This document shows positions 1 through 9,268 of a stretch of DNA of 64,000 bases, one piece after another. The stretch covers positions 9,904,377 to 9,968,376 of the forward strand of contig CP016211.1 in assembly GCA_001931535.1 (NCBI GenBank), in the 5' to 3' direction. Every line of letters begins with the position of its first letter. Within the stretch, counting starts at the first letter, position 1. This stretch comes from Minicystis rosea (GTDB lineage Bacteria > Myxococcota_A > Polyangia > Polyangiales > Polyangiaceae). The translations under genes and the position numbers were made by a program. The notes beneath the pieces are model-generated. The model had not been told where the DNA came from. It made no database searches and saw nothing but the letters and a program-made list of their open reading frames with translations.

Positions 1-111
1 TCAGCTTGCTGCGCCGCGCCCGGAAGTGACGCGCTGCCGAGATCGAGGGCAACGCGCGAAGCGCGTGAGCGGCTGCTCGATGAGCGCATGTGGATGCATG
101 CATGCGCGCCG

Positions 112-1305
112 TCACGCCGCGTGCAGCTCCACGACCGAGATCTCGGCGGGCGCCGCGACGCGCATGGGCGGGCCCCAGAAGCCCGTCCCTCGGCTCACGT
201 AGATGTGCGTGTCGCCCTGCTTCGAGAGGCCGGCGATGTAGGGCTGATCGAGCCGCACGAAGAAGTTCCACGGGAAGATTTGCCCGCCGTGCGTGTGCCC
301 GCTGAGCTGCAAGCCCACGCCGTGCTTCTCCGCTTCGTGGATCTGCTTGGGCTGATGCGCGAGGAGCACGAGCTCGCGCCGCGGATCGCGGCCGGCCACG
401 GCGCGCGCGAGATCGGCGCCGTGACCGCCGCCGAAGCGATGCGCGGTCCAGTCGTCCACGCCCGCGAGATCGAAGGCCTGCTCGCCGTCGCCGATGGTGA
501 CGTGCTCGTTGCGCAGCGTGCGGATGCCGAGGCGACGAAGCTCCGCGATCCATTCGTCGGCGCCCGAGTAATACTCGTGGTTGCCGGTGACGAAATAGAC
601 CCCGTGCCGCGCCGAGAGCTTCGCCAGCGGGGCCACTTGGTCGCGCAGCTCGTCGACCGATCCATCCACGAGATCGCCGGTGATCACGATGACGTCGGGC
701 GAAGCTTGGTTCACGCGATCGACGACGCGCGCGAGCCAATCGGCGCCGAGGGTCGGCCCGATGTGCACGTCGGAGAGCTGCACGATGCGGAAGCCGTTCA
801 TCGCCCGCGGGAAGCGGCGAAGCATGACCTTGACCCGACGCAACGCGACCTCGCCGAGCGCGCTCGCGGCACCCGCTCCCGCGAGCCCGATCGCCAGTAC
901 GGAGACGACGCCGGCGATGCTCCGCGAGAGGAAGGCGCGGCGCTCCGGATCGAGCGGGCGCGCGGCGATCACCGAGAAGCCATGCACGCCGACGCGCACG
1001 AGCTCCGAGGCTCCGAGCAGGAAGAGGAGCAGGACGGAGAGGCCCATCCATCCATAGGCGACGCCGGCGATGATCTTGGAGACGGGCCTCTCGATCACGC
1101 GCGCCGCCACCATCCCCACCGGCGTGAGCAAGGCGAGGAAGGCGAAGAGGACCGCGCCCCATCGGCCCCACGTCGCGCCCAGCTCGGGCGAGCGGACGAG
1201 GCGATGCCACAGGTAGTAATGCACGGCCCCGATCACGAGGCTGACGATGACGAAGAAGACGGCGAACGACGCGAGGGAGCGTTGCACGCCCGCAAGGTTG
1301 GGCAT
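112..1305 (-). CDS. Membrane-anchored metallophosphoesterase (calcineurin-like)
   Basis: 397 aa. The first ~150 residues hold about four hydrophobic segments. A calcineurin-like phosphoesterase domain follows with all metal-binding blocks: DVH (179-181), GDLVDG (210-215), GNHE (241-244) and GHTHGG (335-340). This arrangement matches the YkoE/YaeI-type membrane phosphoesterases, where the catalytic domain follows a membrane anchor. The metals (usually Fe, Mn or Zn) and a phosphodiester or phospholipid-like substrate are family knowledge; the actual substrate is unknown. The ATG at 1305 gives full family length. It lies downstream of a hairpin array (1376-1547) that separates it from the lipoprotein gene on the same strand, so it probably has its own promoter. 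Confidence 0.9.
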   Translation of the reverse strand: MPNLAGVQRSLASFAVFFVIVSLVIGAVHYYLWHRLVRSPELGATWGRWGAVLFAFLALLTPVGMVAARVIERPVSKIIAGVAYGWMGLSVLLLFLLGASELVRVGVHGFSVIAARPLDPERRAFLSRSIAGVVSVLAIGLAGAGAASALGEVALRRVKVMLRRFPRAMNGFRIVQLSDVHIGPTLGADWLARVVDRVNQASPDVIVITGDLVDGSVDELRDQVAPLAKLSARHGVYFVTGNHEYYSGADEWIAELRRLGIRTLRNEHVTIGDGEQAFDLAGVDDWTAHRFGGGHGADLARAVAGRDPRRELVLLAHQPKQIHEAEKHGVGLQLSGHTHGGQIFPWNFFVRLDQPYIAGLSKQGDTHIYVSRGTGFWGPPMRVAAPAEISVVELHAA

Positions 1306-1375
1306 GCGCCGTCGAGCGTCGAGGCCGGTTAACGTTACTTAATGCGAGCGCACCCGCGCGATCACGCCTGCCTCG

Positions 1376-1547
1376 GCCGCCAATGCAGGCCCATCGCGAT
1401 CACGGCTAGGTCGGGTTTGGAGCCGCTGTGGCTCCATCACGGCTGGCGCGGGTTTCGGGCCATCGCGATCACGGCTGGCTCGCCCAGCCGGGGTTTGGGG
1501 CCGCTTGCGGCCCCATCGTGACTGCGGGCCGCTTGCGGCCCCATCGA
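1376..1547 (-). repeat. Hairpin array A1 (GGGGCCGC-AA-GCGGCCCC family)
   Basis: Between the lipoprotein stop (1548) and the phosphoesterase start. Clean hairpins of core GGGGCCGCAAGCGGCCCC (read on the minus strand) lie at 1497-1514 and 1526-1542, with decayed copies at ~1420-1475. Between the main hairpins sit AAACCC and a second small inverted repeat (GGCTGG/CCAGCC), followed by GTGATCGCGATGG. The first hairpin starts about 5 nt after the TGA. The same unit recurs at 2669-2834 and 30379-30590. Confidence 0.85.
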
Positions 1548-2402
1548 TCAGGGCACGCAGTAGCCGATGCCGGTGGGGTACGGCAGGGTGCCACCCTGGC
1601 AGGTGCCAGCGCCGCAGTCGTCGCCGTCGACGTGGCACAGCTTGAGGCACGTGCCGCTGCTCGAGCAGGTGTAGCCGGCGGCGCAGGGGCAGCCGTCGCC
1701 GTCCTGACCGTAGCCGGGATCGATGCAGCTCGTGGTGCCGTCGTTGCGGACGATCGCGCAGGCCTGCCCGTTCTTGCACCAGACGGCATCGCTGAGCAGC
1801 TCGCACGGGGTGACCGGCATGCAGAGCGGGACCTGGGCGTCGCCGTCGGCGATGGTGGTGGGCGTGCAGTACGAGTCCTGCGGGCAGAGCTCGGGCTCGC
1901 CACAGCAGTATTGGCGGCAGATGCCGGTGACCGGCGTGGCGCTGCAGCCGTGGCCGGCCTGGCAATCGGTGGCCTTGTTGCACGGATCGCCCGCGCCGGA
2001 GTCACCGGAGAGGCCGCATTGCGCGACGACGTGCTCGGCGTCGACGACGAGATGACAGGTGAGCTTGCTGCCCGCATCGGGGCCGGCGCCGCCCATGTTC
2101 GGGTTGCCGCCGGGGGCGCAGTCGGAGGAGCCGGGATCGGGCGAGCACGTCGCCTGGCTGCCACCGCAGAGGTACGCGTACGAAGCCACGGGGCTGCCAC
2201 CGCCGGTACCCGAGCCCGTGCTCTGTCCGGGGAGGATGCCATTGGTCATGGTGACTTCGTGGCTGCCCCCCGCGCCGCCGTCGCCCCGCTGGGCACCACC
2301 TGCGCCCACGTCGGAGAACCCGCTGCTGAAGGGCATGCAACCACCGGCAAGCGCGATGGCAGCCGGAACGACGGTGAGCAAAGCAAGGCGGAGAATACGC
2401 AT
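1548..2402 (-). CDS. Cys-rich secreted lipoprotein
   Basis: 284 aa when started at the ATG at 2400-2402, which gives a signal peptide ending in a lipobox (LAGGC, Cys22). The open frame runs further upstream, but that extension lacks a signal peptide and is unlikely to be translated. After the Cys comes a Gly-rich linker (GGAQRGDGGAGG) and then a Cys-rich body of many short C-x(3-10)-C loops, such as CGEPELCPQDSYC and DGCPCAAGYTC. This is the general look of the abundant Cys-rich surface lipoproteins of Polyangiales. Probably exported and held on a membrane; function unknown. It is followed immediately by hairpin array A1. Confidence 0.8.
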   Translation of the reverse strand: MRILRLALLTVVPAAIALAGGCMPFSSGFSDVGAGGAQRGDGGAGGSHEVTMTNGILPGQSTGSGTGGGSPVASYAYLCGGSQATCSPDPGSSDCAPGGNPNMGGAGPDAGSKLTCHLVVDAEHVVAQCGLSGDSGAGDPCNKATDCQAGHGCSATPVTGICRQYCCGEPELCPQDSYCTPTTIADGDAQVPLCMPVTPCELLSDAVWCKNGQACAIVRNDGTTSCIDPGYGQDGDGCPCAAGYTCSSSGTCLKLCHVDGDDCGAGTCQGGTLPYPTGIGYCVP

Positions 2403-2877
2403 GGGCGGAGAACCCGAAGAGAGGAAGCTCGCGGAGTGTACCACCGGTCGGGCCGTCTTCCACAGATCGTGCCGCTGGGGAGCTTCGAGCGTCGATGTCG
2501 ATCGCTCGCAGGATTCGACGACACACATCCACCGCCCTCACGGCGAGGCATGGCACGCGTGTCGCGGTGCTGAGCCGCACATGATGTGACGAGACCTCGG
2601 GCCGCTGGCGCAGCCCTGGATTTCTGAACCGACGATGAAGCGAGAGGACGAGCGACGCCGGCTCGTGCGGGGCCGCTTGCGATCCCATCGTGAAGCGACG
2701 CCGGCTCGTACGGCGTGGGGTATGGGGCCGCTTGCGACCCCATCATGAGCAACGCCGGGTGTGGGGCCGCTTGCGACCCCATCATGAGCAACGCCGGCTT
2801 GTCCGGCGTGGGGTATGGGGCCGCTTGCGGCCCCATGGTGAACGGCGAGCAACGCGACGGCGACGCGAAATGCGGCG
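2403..2877. other. Intergenic region 2403-2877
   Basis: 475 nt without a believable gene. The right half is hairpin array A2. The left part (2403-2660) must hold the promoter of the minus-strand lipoprotein; I see no clear -35/-10 pair. Short open frames here are only by-products of the GC repeats. Confidence 0.6.
2669..2834 (-). repeat. Hairpin array A2 (GGGGCCGC-AA-GCGGCCCC family)
   Basis: Four hairpins at 2669-2686, 2724-2741, 2763-2780 and 2817-2834, the last a perfect copy of the core. On the minus strand the order is hairpin, CCATACCCC, small hairpin (GCCGG..CCGGC), TTGCTCATGATGG, next hairpin. It starts about 43 nt after the stop of the 688-aa gene (2878) and has the same orientation relative to that gene as arrays A1 and A3 have to theirs. 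The two middle copies differ by one base that would form a G-U pair in minus-strand RNA. Confidence 0.85.
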
Positions 2878-4944
2878 CTACTTCGACTCGACGTTGCGGC
2901 TGACCATGTTGCCGGCGGCGTCGTAGGCGCGCACCGCGACGATGTGCGAGCCGGCGGGGACCAGCGCGGAGATGTCGGCGTCGATCTGCTCGGCAGGCTC
3001 GTCGAAGACGCCGTCCTTCGGGAAGATGGGGCGCCACTCGTCGCTGCCGGCGATGCTCACTTCGACGCGGGCGATCGGGCCCACGCCGTCGACGACCTCA
3101 CCGACCAGCTTGCGACCGCGGATGTCGAGCGCCTTGAAGACGGGCGGCGTGTTGTCCACGAGCACCGCGCTCGACGTGAGGCTGTGCTTCTGCGCGCGAT
3201 CGGGCGGGTTCGAGAGCTCGTCCGAGGCCTCGACCATGATGCGGTAGACGCCTTCGGGGAGCGTGCTCGTGTCCCACGAATAGTCGGTGCTCGTGAGCTT
3301 GTCGGTGGGCTTGTTGAGCGGGCGCCACGTGGTCTCGTTGTCGAGCCGATAGAAGAGGCGATAGCGCATCTCGTCCTGATCGGGGTTGTCGATCTTCCAC
3401 GAGAGCTTGACCGTGCTCGAGGCGCGCGGGGCTTCACCGCCGGAGCTGTGCACGCCGGTCTTGAGCGACTTGCCGCTGCCGCGCTGGGCCGCGTCCACCT
3501 GCGTGATGATGGCGCGGGCGTTGTCGGTCACGAAGTAGAGGCCGACCTCGCGCAGCGACGCGGCCGGATCGCGCGACCAGCGGGCGCGGATCTGCACGTA
3601 GCGACCGGACTGCGGCTTGGGCAGGCCGGGCGCGGAGAGGGGCGCGGTCCAGCTGCTCCACGTGGCGTCGGGCGTGGCGGTGTTGCCGGTGCGCGTGGAC
3701 AGCTCGACCTGCCCGGTGGCGCGCCACGTGAGGCGACCGAAGGTGGCGCGCATGCCGGTGTCGAGGACCTTGCTGGTCCACACGGCGTCGGCGCCGCCCA
3801 CGCCCTTCACCTCGTGGAACACGACCGGATCGCTGCCGACCACGAACTTGCGCTTGCCGGCCATGACGAGCGCGCCGACCTGACGCTCCTCGGTGTCGGC
3901 GACGAGGCGCTCGAGGTGGTTGTCGTCGACCGTGTAGACGCGGCCTTCGGCGCCGGTGCCGACGTAGGGCTGGCCGTCGTCGCCGACGGTGAGCGAGCTG
4001 TAGTGCGCCTCGTCCTCGTCGAGCATCTGCTCGCCGAGGCCGTCCTTGGTGAAGCGCCAGAGCTGGCCCTTGCCGGGGCGGCTCGACTTCGCCGGCTGCG
4101 GGCCGGGAGGGCCGGACTTGTTGCGCTTCGGCGCGGTGAAGCTCTCGTTGTACTTGTTGGCGATGACGTAGACGGGGCTGCCCTTGTCGGCGGGGCCGAC
4201 GACGATCTGCTTCACGTCGTCGGTGTCGAAGTCGTGCAGCACGGTGGCGCGACCGGGGCCCGTGATCTTGTAGAGCAGAGCCTTGCCGTTGGAGCCGGCG
4301 TAGACGGTGCCGTCGTCGGCGACGGCGACCGAGACGAGGTGCGGATCGTCGCTCTTGAAATAGACCTGCGCCTTGCCCGATTGATCGATGCGGTAGAGCT
4401 CGCCCTTCGGGCCGGTGGCCGCGTAGAGGGCCTTGTTCTTCGCGTCGAAGGCGAGGCTCCAGATGTCCTCGACGCCTTGGAGCGCGACGAATTGCTCGGC
4501 GGCGCCGCCCTTCTGGTTGGCCGAGACTTTGTAGATTTTCCCCTCGGGGAACGTGCCTGCGTAGACGTCGCCGTTCCAGCCCACGACCATCGAGCTGACG
4601 GCCATCTGGCCGGTGGTGGCGGCGAGCTCGGCCTTGCCGTTGCCCACGCGGAAGATCTTGCCGTCGCTGCCCGTGCCGAGGAGCACGCTGCCGTCGGCGA
4701 GGATCGCCGAGCTCCACACGCTGGACGCGTCAGGGATGGCGATGGAGCCGAGGTTCAACCCAGCCCGGACGTTGCCGTTCGAATCGACGCTCACGCCGGT
4801 GAGGTCGCCGCCCTTGAAGTCTTCGAGCGAACGCAGCTCGAAGGAGCGCGTGCCGACCGCGCTGGCGGGGGCCGCGGAGATCCAGACGGCGGCAACGGAG
4901 AGCGCGGCGAGGGTGAGGCGCGCTGAGGTGCGAGGGGTGTTCAT
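2878..4944 (-). CDS. Secreted beta-propeller protein with C-terminal Ig-like region
   Basis: 688 aa. Signal peptide at 1-29 (hydrophobic stretch, AxA cleavage near ASA). Residues ~60-370 contain repeated blade-like motifs: SAILADGSVLLGTGSDGKIFRV, then DVYAGTFPEGKIYKV, ALYAATGPKGELYRI and TVYAGSNGKALLYKI. These are typical of NHL/WD40-like propellers. The region after ~400 looks like discoidin/fibronectin or Ig-type beta-sandwiches (YRLFYRLDNETTWRPL; VRAYDAAGNMVSRNV). No catalytic motif seen; a binding or scaffolding role outside the inner membrane is inferred. Only 51 nt separate it from the S55-peptidase gene upstream, so the two are probably co-transcribed. Followed by hairpin array A2. Confidence 0.75.
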   Translation of the reverse strand: MNTPRTSARLTLAALSVAAVWISAAPASAVGTRSFELRSLEDFKGGDLTGVSVDSNGNVRAGLNLGSIAIPDASSVWSSAILADGSVLLGTGSDGKIFRVGNGKAELAATTGQMAVSSMVVGWNGDVYAGTFPEGKIYKVSANQKGGAAEQFVALQGVEDIWSLAFDAKNKALYAATGPKGELYRIDQSGKAQVYFKSDDPHLVSVAVADDGTVYAGSNGKALLYKITGPGRATVLHDFDTDDVKQIVVGPADKGSPVYVIANKYNESFTAPKRNKSGPPGPQPAKSSRPGKGQLWRFTKDGLGEQMLDEDEAHYSSLTVGDDGQPYVGTGAEGRVYTVDDNHLERLVADTEERQVGALVMAGKRKFVVGSDPVVFHEVKGVGGADAVWTSKVLDTGMRATFGRLTWRATGQVELSTRTGNTATPDATWSSWTAPLSAPGLPKPQSGRYVQIRARWSRDPAASLREVGLYFVTDNARAIITQVDAAQRGSGKSLKTGVHSSGGEAPRASSTVKLSWKIDNPDQDEMRYRLFYRLDNETTWRPLNKPTDKLTSTDYSWDTSTLPEGVYRIMVEASDELSNPPDRAQKHSLTSSAVLVDNTPPVFKALDIRGRKLVGEVVDGVGPIARVEVSIAGSDEWRPIFPKDGVFDEPAEQIDADISALVPAGSHIVAVRAYDAAGNMVSRNVESK

Positions 4945-4995
4945 CGTGGGGGCGTTGTCTGCAGGGTGAATGTCGGGGTTCAGCGGAGCCTGGGT

Positions 4996-6936
4996 TCAGC
5001 GGAGCACGGGGCGAACGTAGACGCGGACCGAGTCGCGTCCGACCATGAAGCGCTTGAGCGGGATCGCCGTCTGCACCTGCGCAGCGAAGATCTCGGGAGC
5101 ATCCGACTGCGAGCTCGGACGTAGGGTGTCGACGGCGCCGGGCGGGAGGCGGGACGCGACCTTCCCGCGCCACGCCGCGGCGCTCTCCTTGAGCCGGAAG
5201 GTGGCGACGATGCTCTCCGGATCGAAGGTGATGGCCTGGAGGTTCGCGATCAGCTCGCTGACGTTGTCGGCGGTGGGCAGCGGGCGCTCGACCTCGTAGC
5301 CGGGCGCGAGATCGATCTCGACGTCGCGGCCCGCCATCTCGGCCGGGACCTTGACCTCGATGACGCGCGTCTCGGGCTTGCCTTGGAAGGGTTGGAGCTC
5401 GAGACGGATGCGCACCGGCTGGCCGGCGTCGACCTCGGTGTCGAGCACCTTGGCGCCGCGGAGGTGGAGCACCTCGCGCTCGAAGGTGACCTTGATGGTG
5501 GAGTCGATCCCCTCGATCGCGACCGGCTCCCAGGGGTTGTTGAGGATCGATCCGATCGCCTTCGCGAGGCGGCCGCGCACGAACTCGTCGGCGCCGACCG
5601 GGTTGCCGTTGCCGGCGCCGAAGTCGAGGACCGTGATGGTGCCGTGCTTCGCCACCTTGAGCTTGCTCACCGCGCGCCACGTCATGTCGCGGCGCTCGGC
5701 CGTGGTCTCTTCGAGGCTCGATCCGAAGGCCATGGCGGTGAAGCTCGGGGCCATGAACTGATCGTGGGCGACCTCCATGTTCCACACCGTCTTGGGCACG
5801 CCCTCGACGCCGAGGATCTGGAGGTGGATGGGGAACGTGGGCGCCTTGACCGACGAATCGACGACGATGGCGGCTTGGCGATCGTTGACGAGCGCGCCGA
5901 GCGAGCGAGCGGCCTCGCCGATCTTGAAGCTGCGGTTCTGGCTCGCGAGGATCCAGTGCACCTTGGCGATCGCGGTGGGCAGCGCTTCGATGCCGCCGCC
6001 GAGCATGGGGTGACCGAAGGCGACGAGGCGATCGCCGGAGACGCGCGTGACGGTGCCGAGGCCCATCGCCGAGACGTCGCCGCGCACCAGCTCGACGCCG
6101 ATGCCGCCGCCGTCGACGTACTTGGTGGGCGCTTCGGGATCGGGCGTCTTCGAGCCGCCGCCGCCGGCTTGGAGCGGATCGAGGCCGAGCGGCGAGAGCA
6201 GGTCGGAGGCGATCTTCATCGAGCTGCCGCTGATGCCGCCGAGGAGGATGGGCGTGGACGCGCGCGCGAGGCCGAGGCCCTCCGGCGCGGCGCCGGCGCT
6301 CTGGGCGCGGGCGGCGAGCTGCTTCGCGTGGACACCGAGATCGTACGACTCGGGCGCGCCTTGGAAGGCGTGCGTGGAGCGGCGGCCGGGCGCGAGGTTG
6401 CCGGCGTCGGCCGAGGGCAACGGCGAGCCGCCCGCCGCGGGGAAGAGCGTGCGCGGCACGGGGCGCGCGAGATCGTCGAGCATCGAGCGAATGGGCGTGA
6501 CGCCCGCGATGGGCTCGACGCCGAAGAGCCAGCCGTACGCGTAGGCGCCGATCATCTTGCCGTTGAGGTAGATGGGGCTGCCGCTCATGCCGGCGACGGT
6601 GCGCGCGATGTTGAGGCGCGGGTGCGGCGTCTTGATGAGGACGAGGTCTTGGCTCGGCCGGAAGTTGTGCAGGGTCGAGATGACCTCGATGTCGAACTTC
6701 TCCGGCGTGGTCCCGCTCATCACGGTGAGGCCGTAGCCCTTCATCCCCGGCTTGACCTCGGAGAGCGGCATCGTGTCCGGCGGATCGGGCAGCGCCCGCG
6801 CGAGACCGACACCGAGCACCACGCTGGCCACGGCGCCGGCCGCGACGCTCAACGGAACGAGCCGTGCGCCGGAGAGCGGGTCGAGCAGCGCACGAAAAGG
6901 ATGAAGGAGCATCGGGAGGCGACGGACGAGACGCAC
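4996..6936 (-). CDS. SpoIVB-type peptidase S55 domain protein
   Basis: 646 aa from a GTG at 6936; an ATG eight codons later (6912) is an alternative. A signal or anchor segment (~27-48) precedes an S55 domain: PLSEVKPGMKGYGLTV (57-72) and GMSGSPIYLNGKMIGAYAYGW (116-136), which carries the serine motif of SpoIVB peptidases. SpoIVB itself signals across membranes during Bacillus sporulation; large S55 proteins in Myxococcota are uncharacterised. The C-terminal half is beta-rich without a motif I recognise. It is the first gene of a probable two-gene operon with the propeller protein. Whether it is an active protease is inferred from the serine motif only. Confidence 0.8.
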   Translation of the reverse strand: MRLVRRLPMLLHPFRALLDPLSGARLVPLSVAAGAVASVVLGVGLARALPDPPDTMPLSEVKPGMKGYGLTVMSGTTPEKFDIEVISTLHNFRPSQDLVLIKTPHPRLNIARTVAGMSGSPIYLNGKMIGAYAYGWLFGVEPIAGVTPIRSMLDDLARPVPRTLFPAAGGSPLPSADAGNLAPGRRSTHAFQGAPESYDLGVHAKQLAARAQSAGAAPEGLGLARASTPILLGGISGSSMKIASDLLSPLGLDPLQAGGGGSKTPDPEAPTKYVDGGGIGVELVRGDVSAMGLGTVTRVSGDRLVAFGHPMLGGGIEALPTAIAKVHWILASQNRSFKIGEAARSLGALVNDRQAAIVVDSSVKAPTFPIHLQILGVEGVPKTVWNMEVAHDQFMAPSFTAMAFGSSLEETTAERRDMTWRAVSKLKVAKHGTITVLDFGAGNGNPVGADEFVRGRLAKAIGSILNNPWEPVAIEGIDSTIKVTFEREVLHLRGAKVLDTEVDAGQPVRIRLELQPFQGKPETRVIEVKVPAEMAGRDVEIDLAPGYEVERPLPTADNVSELIANLQAITFDPESIVATFRLKESAAAWRGKVASRLPPGAVDTLRPSSQSDAPEIFAAQVQTAIPLKRFMVGRDSVRVYVRPVLR

Positions 6937-7101
6937 GGGCCCGAGCTTAGCCTGATTCCGGCAGAGGGGCAGAGTCCGCCGGTGGCTTTTCCGACCGGCG
7001 TTGGGCGGAGAGCACGCGTCCCACGCGCGGACGCAGACAAAATGAGGGGTTCGGAGGTGGCCACGTGATGAGGCCGAGAGATCGGGCTAGAGTGCCCCCC
7101 G

Positions 7102-7350
7102 GTGAAGGACGCGATCATCACCATCACGCTCGTGCTTTCGCTGGCGACGCTGATCACGACGCACGTCGGCCTCTCGGCACGCCTCATCCTCCGCGAACGT
7201 CCACGCTGGCGTGGCCTGATCGCGCTGGTGGTGCCTCCGCTGGCCGTGATCTGGGCCCTCAGGGCCGGATGGCGGGGGATCGCTTCCGTGTGGCTCGGGG
7301 CCGTGGGGATCTACGTGGTCGCGCTCTTGGCCGCGACGGTGCTCGGCTGA
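7102..7350 (+). CDS. Small integral membrane protein
   Basis: 82 aa from a GTG at 7102. Three hydrophobic stretches (~4-25, 37-55 and 62-80) are separated by short Arg-rich turns (RLILRERPRWR; RAGWRG), a topology expected of a small inner-membrane protein. No conserved family recognised. It is divergent from the S55-peptidase operon. No strong ribosome-binding site is visible, so it could be a chance open frame; the clean amphipathic pattern favours a real gene. Confidence 0.5.
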   Translation: MKDAIITITLVLSLATLITTHVGLSARLILRERPRWRGLIALVVPPLAVIWALRAGWRGIASVWLGAVGIYVVALLAATVLG

Positions 7351-7465
7351 AGGATCATCACCACGTCGCGCTCCGAAGCGATGTGCGCGACGGGCGCGCA
7401 GACGAGAGGCGCAGCGAGCGAACGGCGTCGGCGATGGAGCGGCGCCGAGGGCTCGGCGGTTCGAT

Positions 7466-7485
7466 GCGTAGGATCGACGTCCTAC
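7466..7485. terminator. Hairpin between convergent genes
   Basis: CGTAGGA-TCGACG-TCCTACG: 7-bp perfect stem, 6-nt loop, lying between the plus-strand small membrane gene and the end of the minus-strand urocanase gene. No T-run, so termination is only a suggestion. Confidence 0.35.
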
Positions 7486-7567
7486 GGTCGCGTCGCTCGC
7501 GATCGCGCGATGGGCACCGGCGATGCGGCAGGTCGCACGCATCGCCGTCGTGACGTGGGAGGATCGA

Positions 7568-9232
7568 TCAGCGCGAGCGATGCGGGATGGCGACGTGCTT
7601 CTCGTCGGCGACGCGGAGGGCGGTGTCGTAGCCCGCGTCGGCGTGGCGGATGATGCCCATTCCAGGGTCGATCGTGAGCACGCGGGAGAGGCGCTTTTCG
7701 GCGGCGTCGGTGCCGTCGGCCACGATCACCATGCCCGCGTGCAGCGAGTTGCCGATGCCGACGCCGCCGCCGTGGTGGAAGCTCACCCACGAGGCGCCGC
7801 CCGCGGTGTTGGCGAGCGCGTTGAGGATGGGCCAATCGGCGATGGCGTCGGAGCCGTCCTTCATGGCCTCGGTCTCGCGGAAGGGCGAGGCGACCGAGCC
7901 GCAGTCGAGGTGATCGCGGCCGATCACGATGGGCGCCTTCACCTTGCCGGTGCGCACCAGCTCGTTGAAGGCGAGGCCGACCTTCTCGCGATCGCCGTAG
8001 CCGAGCCAGCAGATGCGCGCGGGCAGGCCTTGGAAGGCGATGCGCTCCTGCGCGAGCTCGATCCAGCGGCGCAGATCGGGATCGTTCGGGACCGCTTCGA
8101 GGACGGCGCGATCGGTGGCGCGGATGTCCTCCGGATCGCCGGAGAGCGCGACCCAACGGAAGGGGCCTTTGCCCTGACAGAAGAGCTCGCGCACGTACTC
8201 GGGCACGAAGCCGGGGATGTCGAAGGCGCGCTCGCAGCCGACCTCCTTCGCACACGTACGAACGTTGTTGCCGTAGTCGAAGACCTCGGCGCCGAGGCGC
8301 TGCATGGCGAGCATGGCCTCGACCTCGATGCGCATGCCGTTCTTGGCGCGGGCGATGTAGCCCTGCGGATCGCGCGCGCGGAGCTCGGCCGCGTCCGTGA
8401 GCGTGAGGCCCTGCGGGATGTAGCCGACGAGCGGATCGTGGGCGGCGGTCTGCTCGGTGACGAGATCGGGGATCACGCCGCGACGCACGAGCTCGGGATA
8501 GACGTCGGCCGCGTTGGCGCACATGCCGATCGATCGCGGGCGGCCGCTCTTCACCGACTCCTGGATGGCGGCGAGCGCTTCGTCGAGATCGTCGATGCGG
8601 GCGTCGAGGTAGCGCGTCGCGAGGCGCTTCTCGATGCGCGTGGGATCGATCTCGATGCCGAGCAGGCTCATCCCCGCCATCGTGGCGGCGAGGGGTTGCG
8701 CGCCGCCCATGCCGCCGAGGCCCGCGGTGAGGACCCAGCGGCCGCCGGCGCGGCCCGTCTTCTTCTCGTGCGCCTTGCGCGCGGCCACGAAGGTCTCGAA
8801 CGTGCCCTGCACGATGCCCTGCGAGCCGATGTAGATCCACGAGCCGGCCGTCATCTGGCCGAACATGGTGAGGCCGAGCCCTTCGAGGCGGCGGAACTCG
8901 TCCCAGTTGGCCCAGCGGCCGACGAGGTTCGAGTTGGCGATGAGCACGCGGGGCGCGTCGGGGTGCGTGCGGAAGCGGCCCACGGCCTTGCCGGACTGCA
9001 CGAGGAGCGTCTCGTCGTCGGCGAGCGTGCGCAGCTCGCGGGCGATCACGTCGAACGCCTCCCACGATCGCGCGGCCTTGCCGGTGCCGCCGTAGACGAC
9101 GAGATCGTCGGGGCGCTCGGCGACCTCGGGATCGAGGTTGTTGTGCAGCATGCGGAGCGCTGCTTCCTGGATCCAACCCTTGCACTGGAGCGTGGTCCCG
9201 CGGGGCGCGCGGACGGGTTCGTGCTTCGCCAT
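7568..9232 (-). CDS. hutU: Urocanate hydratase (urocanase)
   Basis: 554 aa, full length for HutU (EC 4.2.1.49). The enzyme converts urocanate to 4-imidazolone-5-propionate in histidine degradation and uses tightly bound NAD+ as an electrophile. Seen: the N-terminal LQCKGWIQEAALRMLHNN block, the Gly-rich GLGGMGGAQPLA NAD-binding region, and the conserved AFQGLPARICWLGYGDR segment. No hutH, hutI or hutG gene is nearby. It starts only 36 nt after the stop of the kinase gene on the same strand, so it may be read from the same transcript although no functional link is obvious. Confidence 0.96.
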   Translation of the reverse strand: MAKHEPVRAPRGTTLQCKGWIQEAALRMLHNNLDPEVAERPDDLVVYGGTGKAARSWEAFDVIARELRTLADDETLLVQSGKAVGRFRTHPDAPRVLIANSNLVGRWANWDEFRRLEGLGLTMFGQMTAGSWIYIGSQGIVQGTFETFVAARKAHEKKTGRAGGRWVLTAGLGGMGGAQPLAATMAGMSLLGIEIDPTRIEKRLATRYLDARIDDLDEALAAIQESVKSGRPRSIGMCANAADVYPELVRRGVIPDLVTEQTAAHDPLVGYIPQGLTLTDAAELRARDPQGYIARAKNGMRIEVEAMLAMQRLGAEVFDYGNNVRTCAKEVGCERAFDIPGFVPEYVRELFCQGKGPFRWVALSGDPEDIRATDRAVLEAVPNDPDLRRWIELAQERIAFQGLPARICWLGYGDREKVGLAFNELVRTGKVKAPIVIGRDHLDCGSVASPFRETEAMKDGSDAIADWPILNALANTAGGASWVSFHHGGGVGIGNSLHAGMVIVADGTDAAEKRLSRVLTIDPGMGIIRHADAGYDTALRVADEKHVAIPHRSR

Positions 9233-9268
9233 GGGCGCGGTGTACCGCAGCGGCGCGCGGGAGACTAC

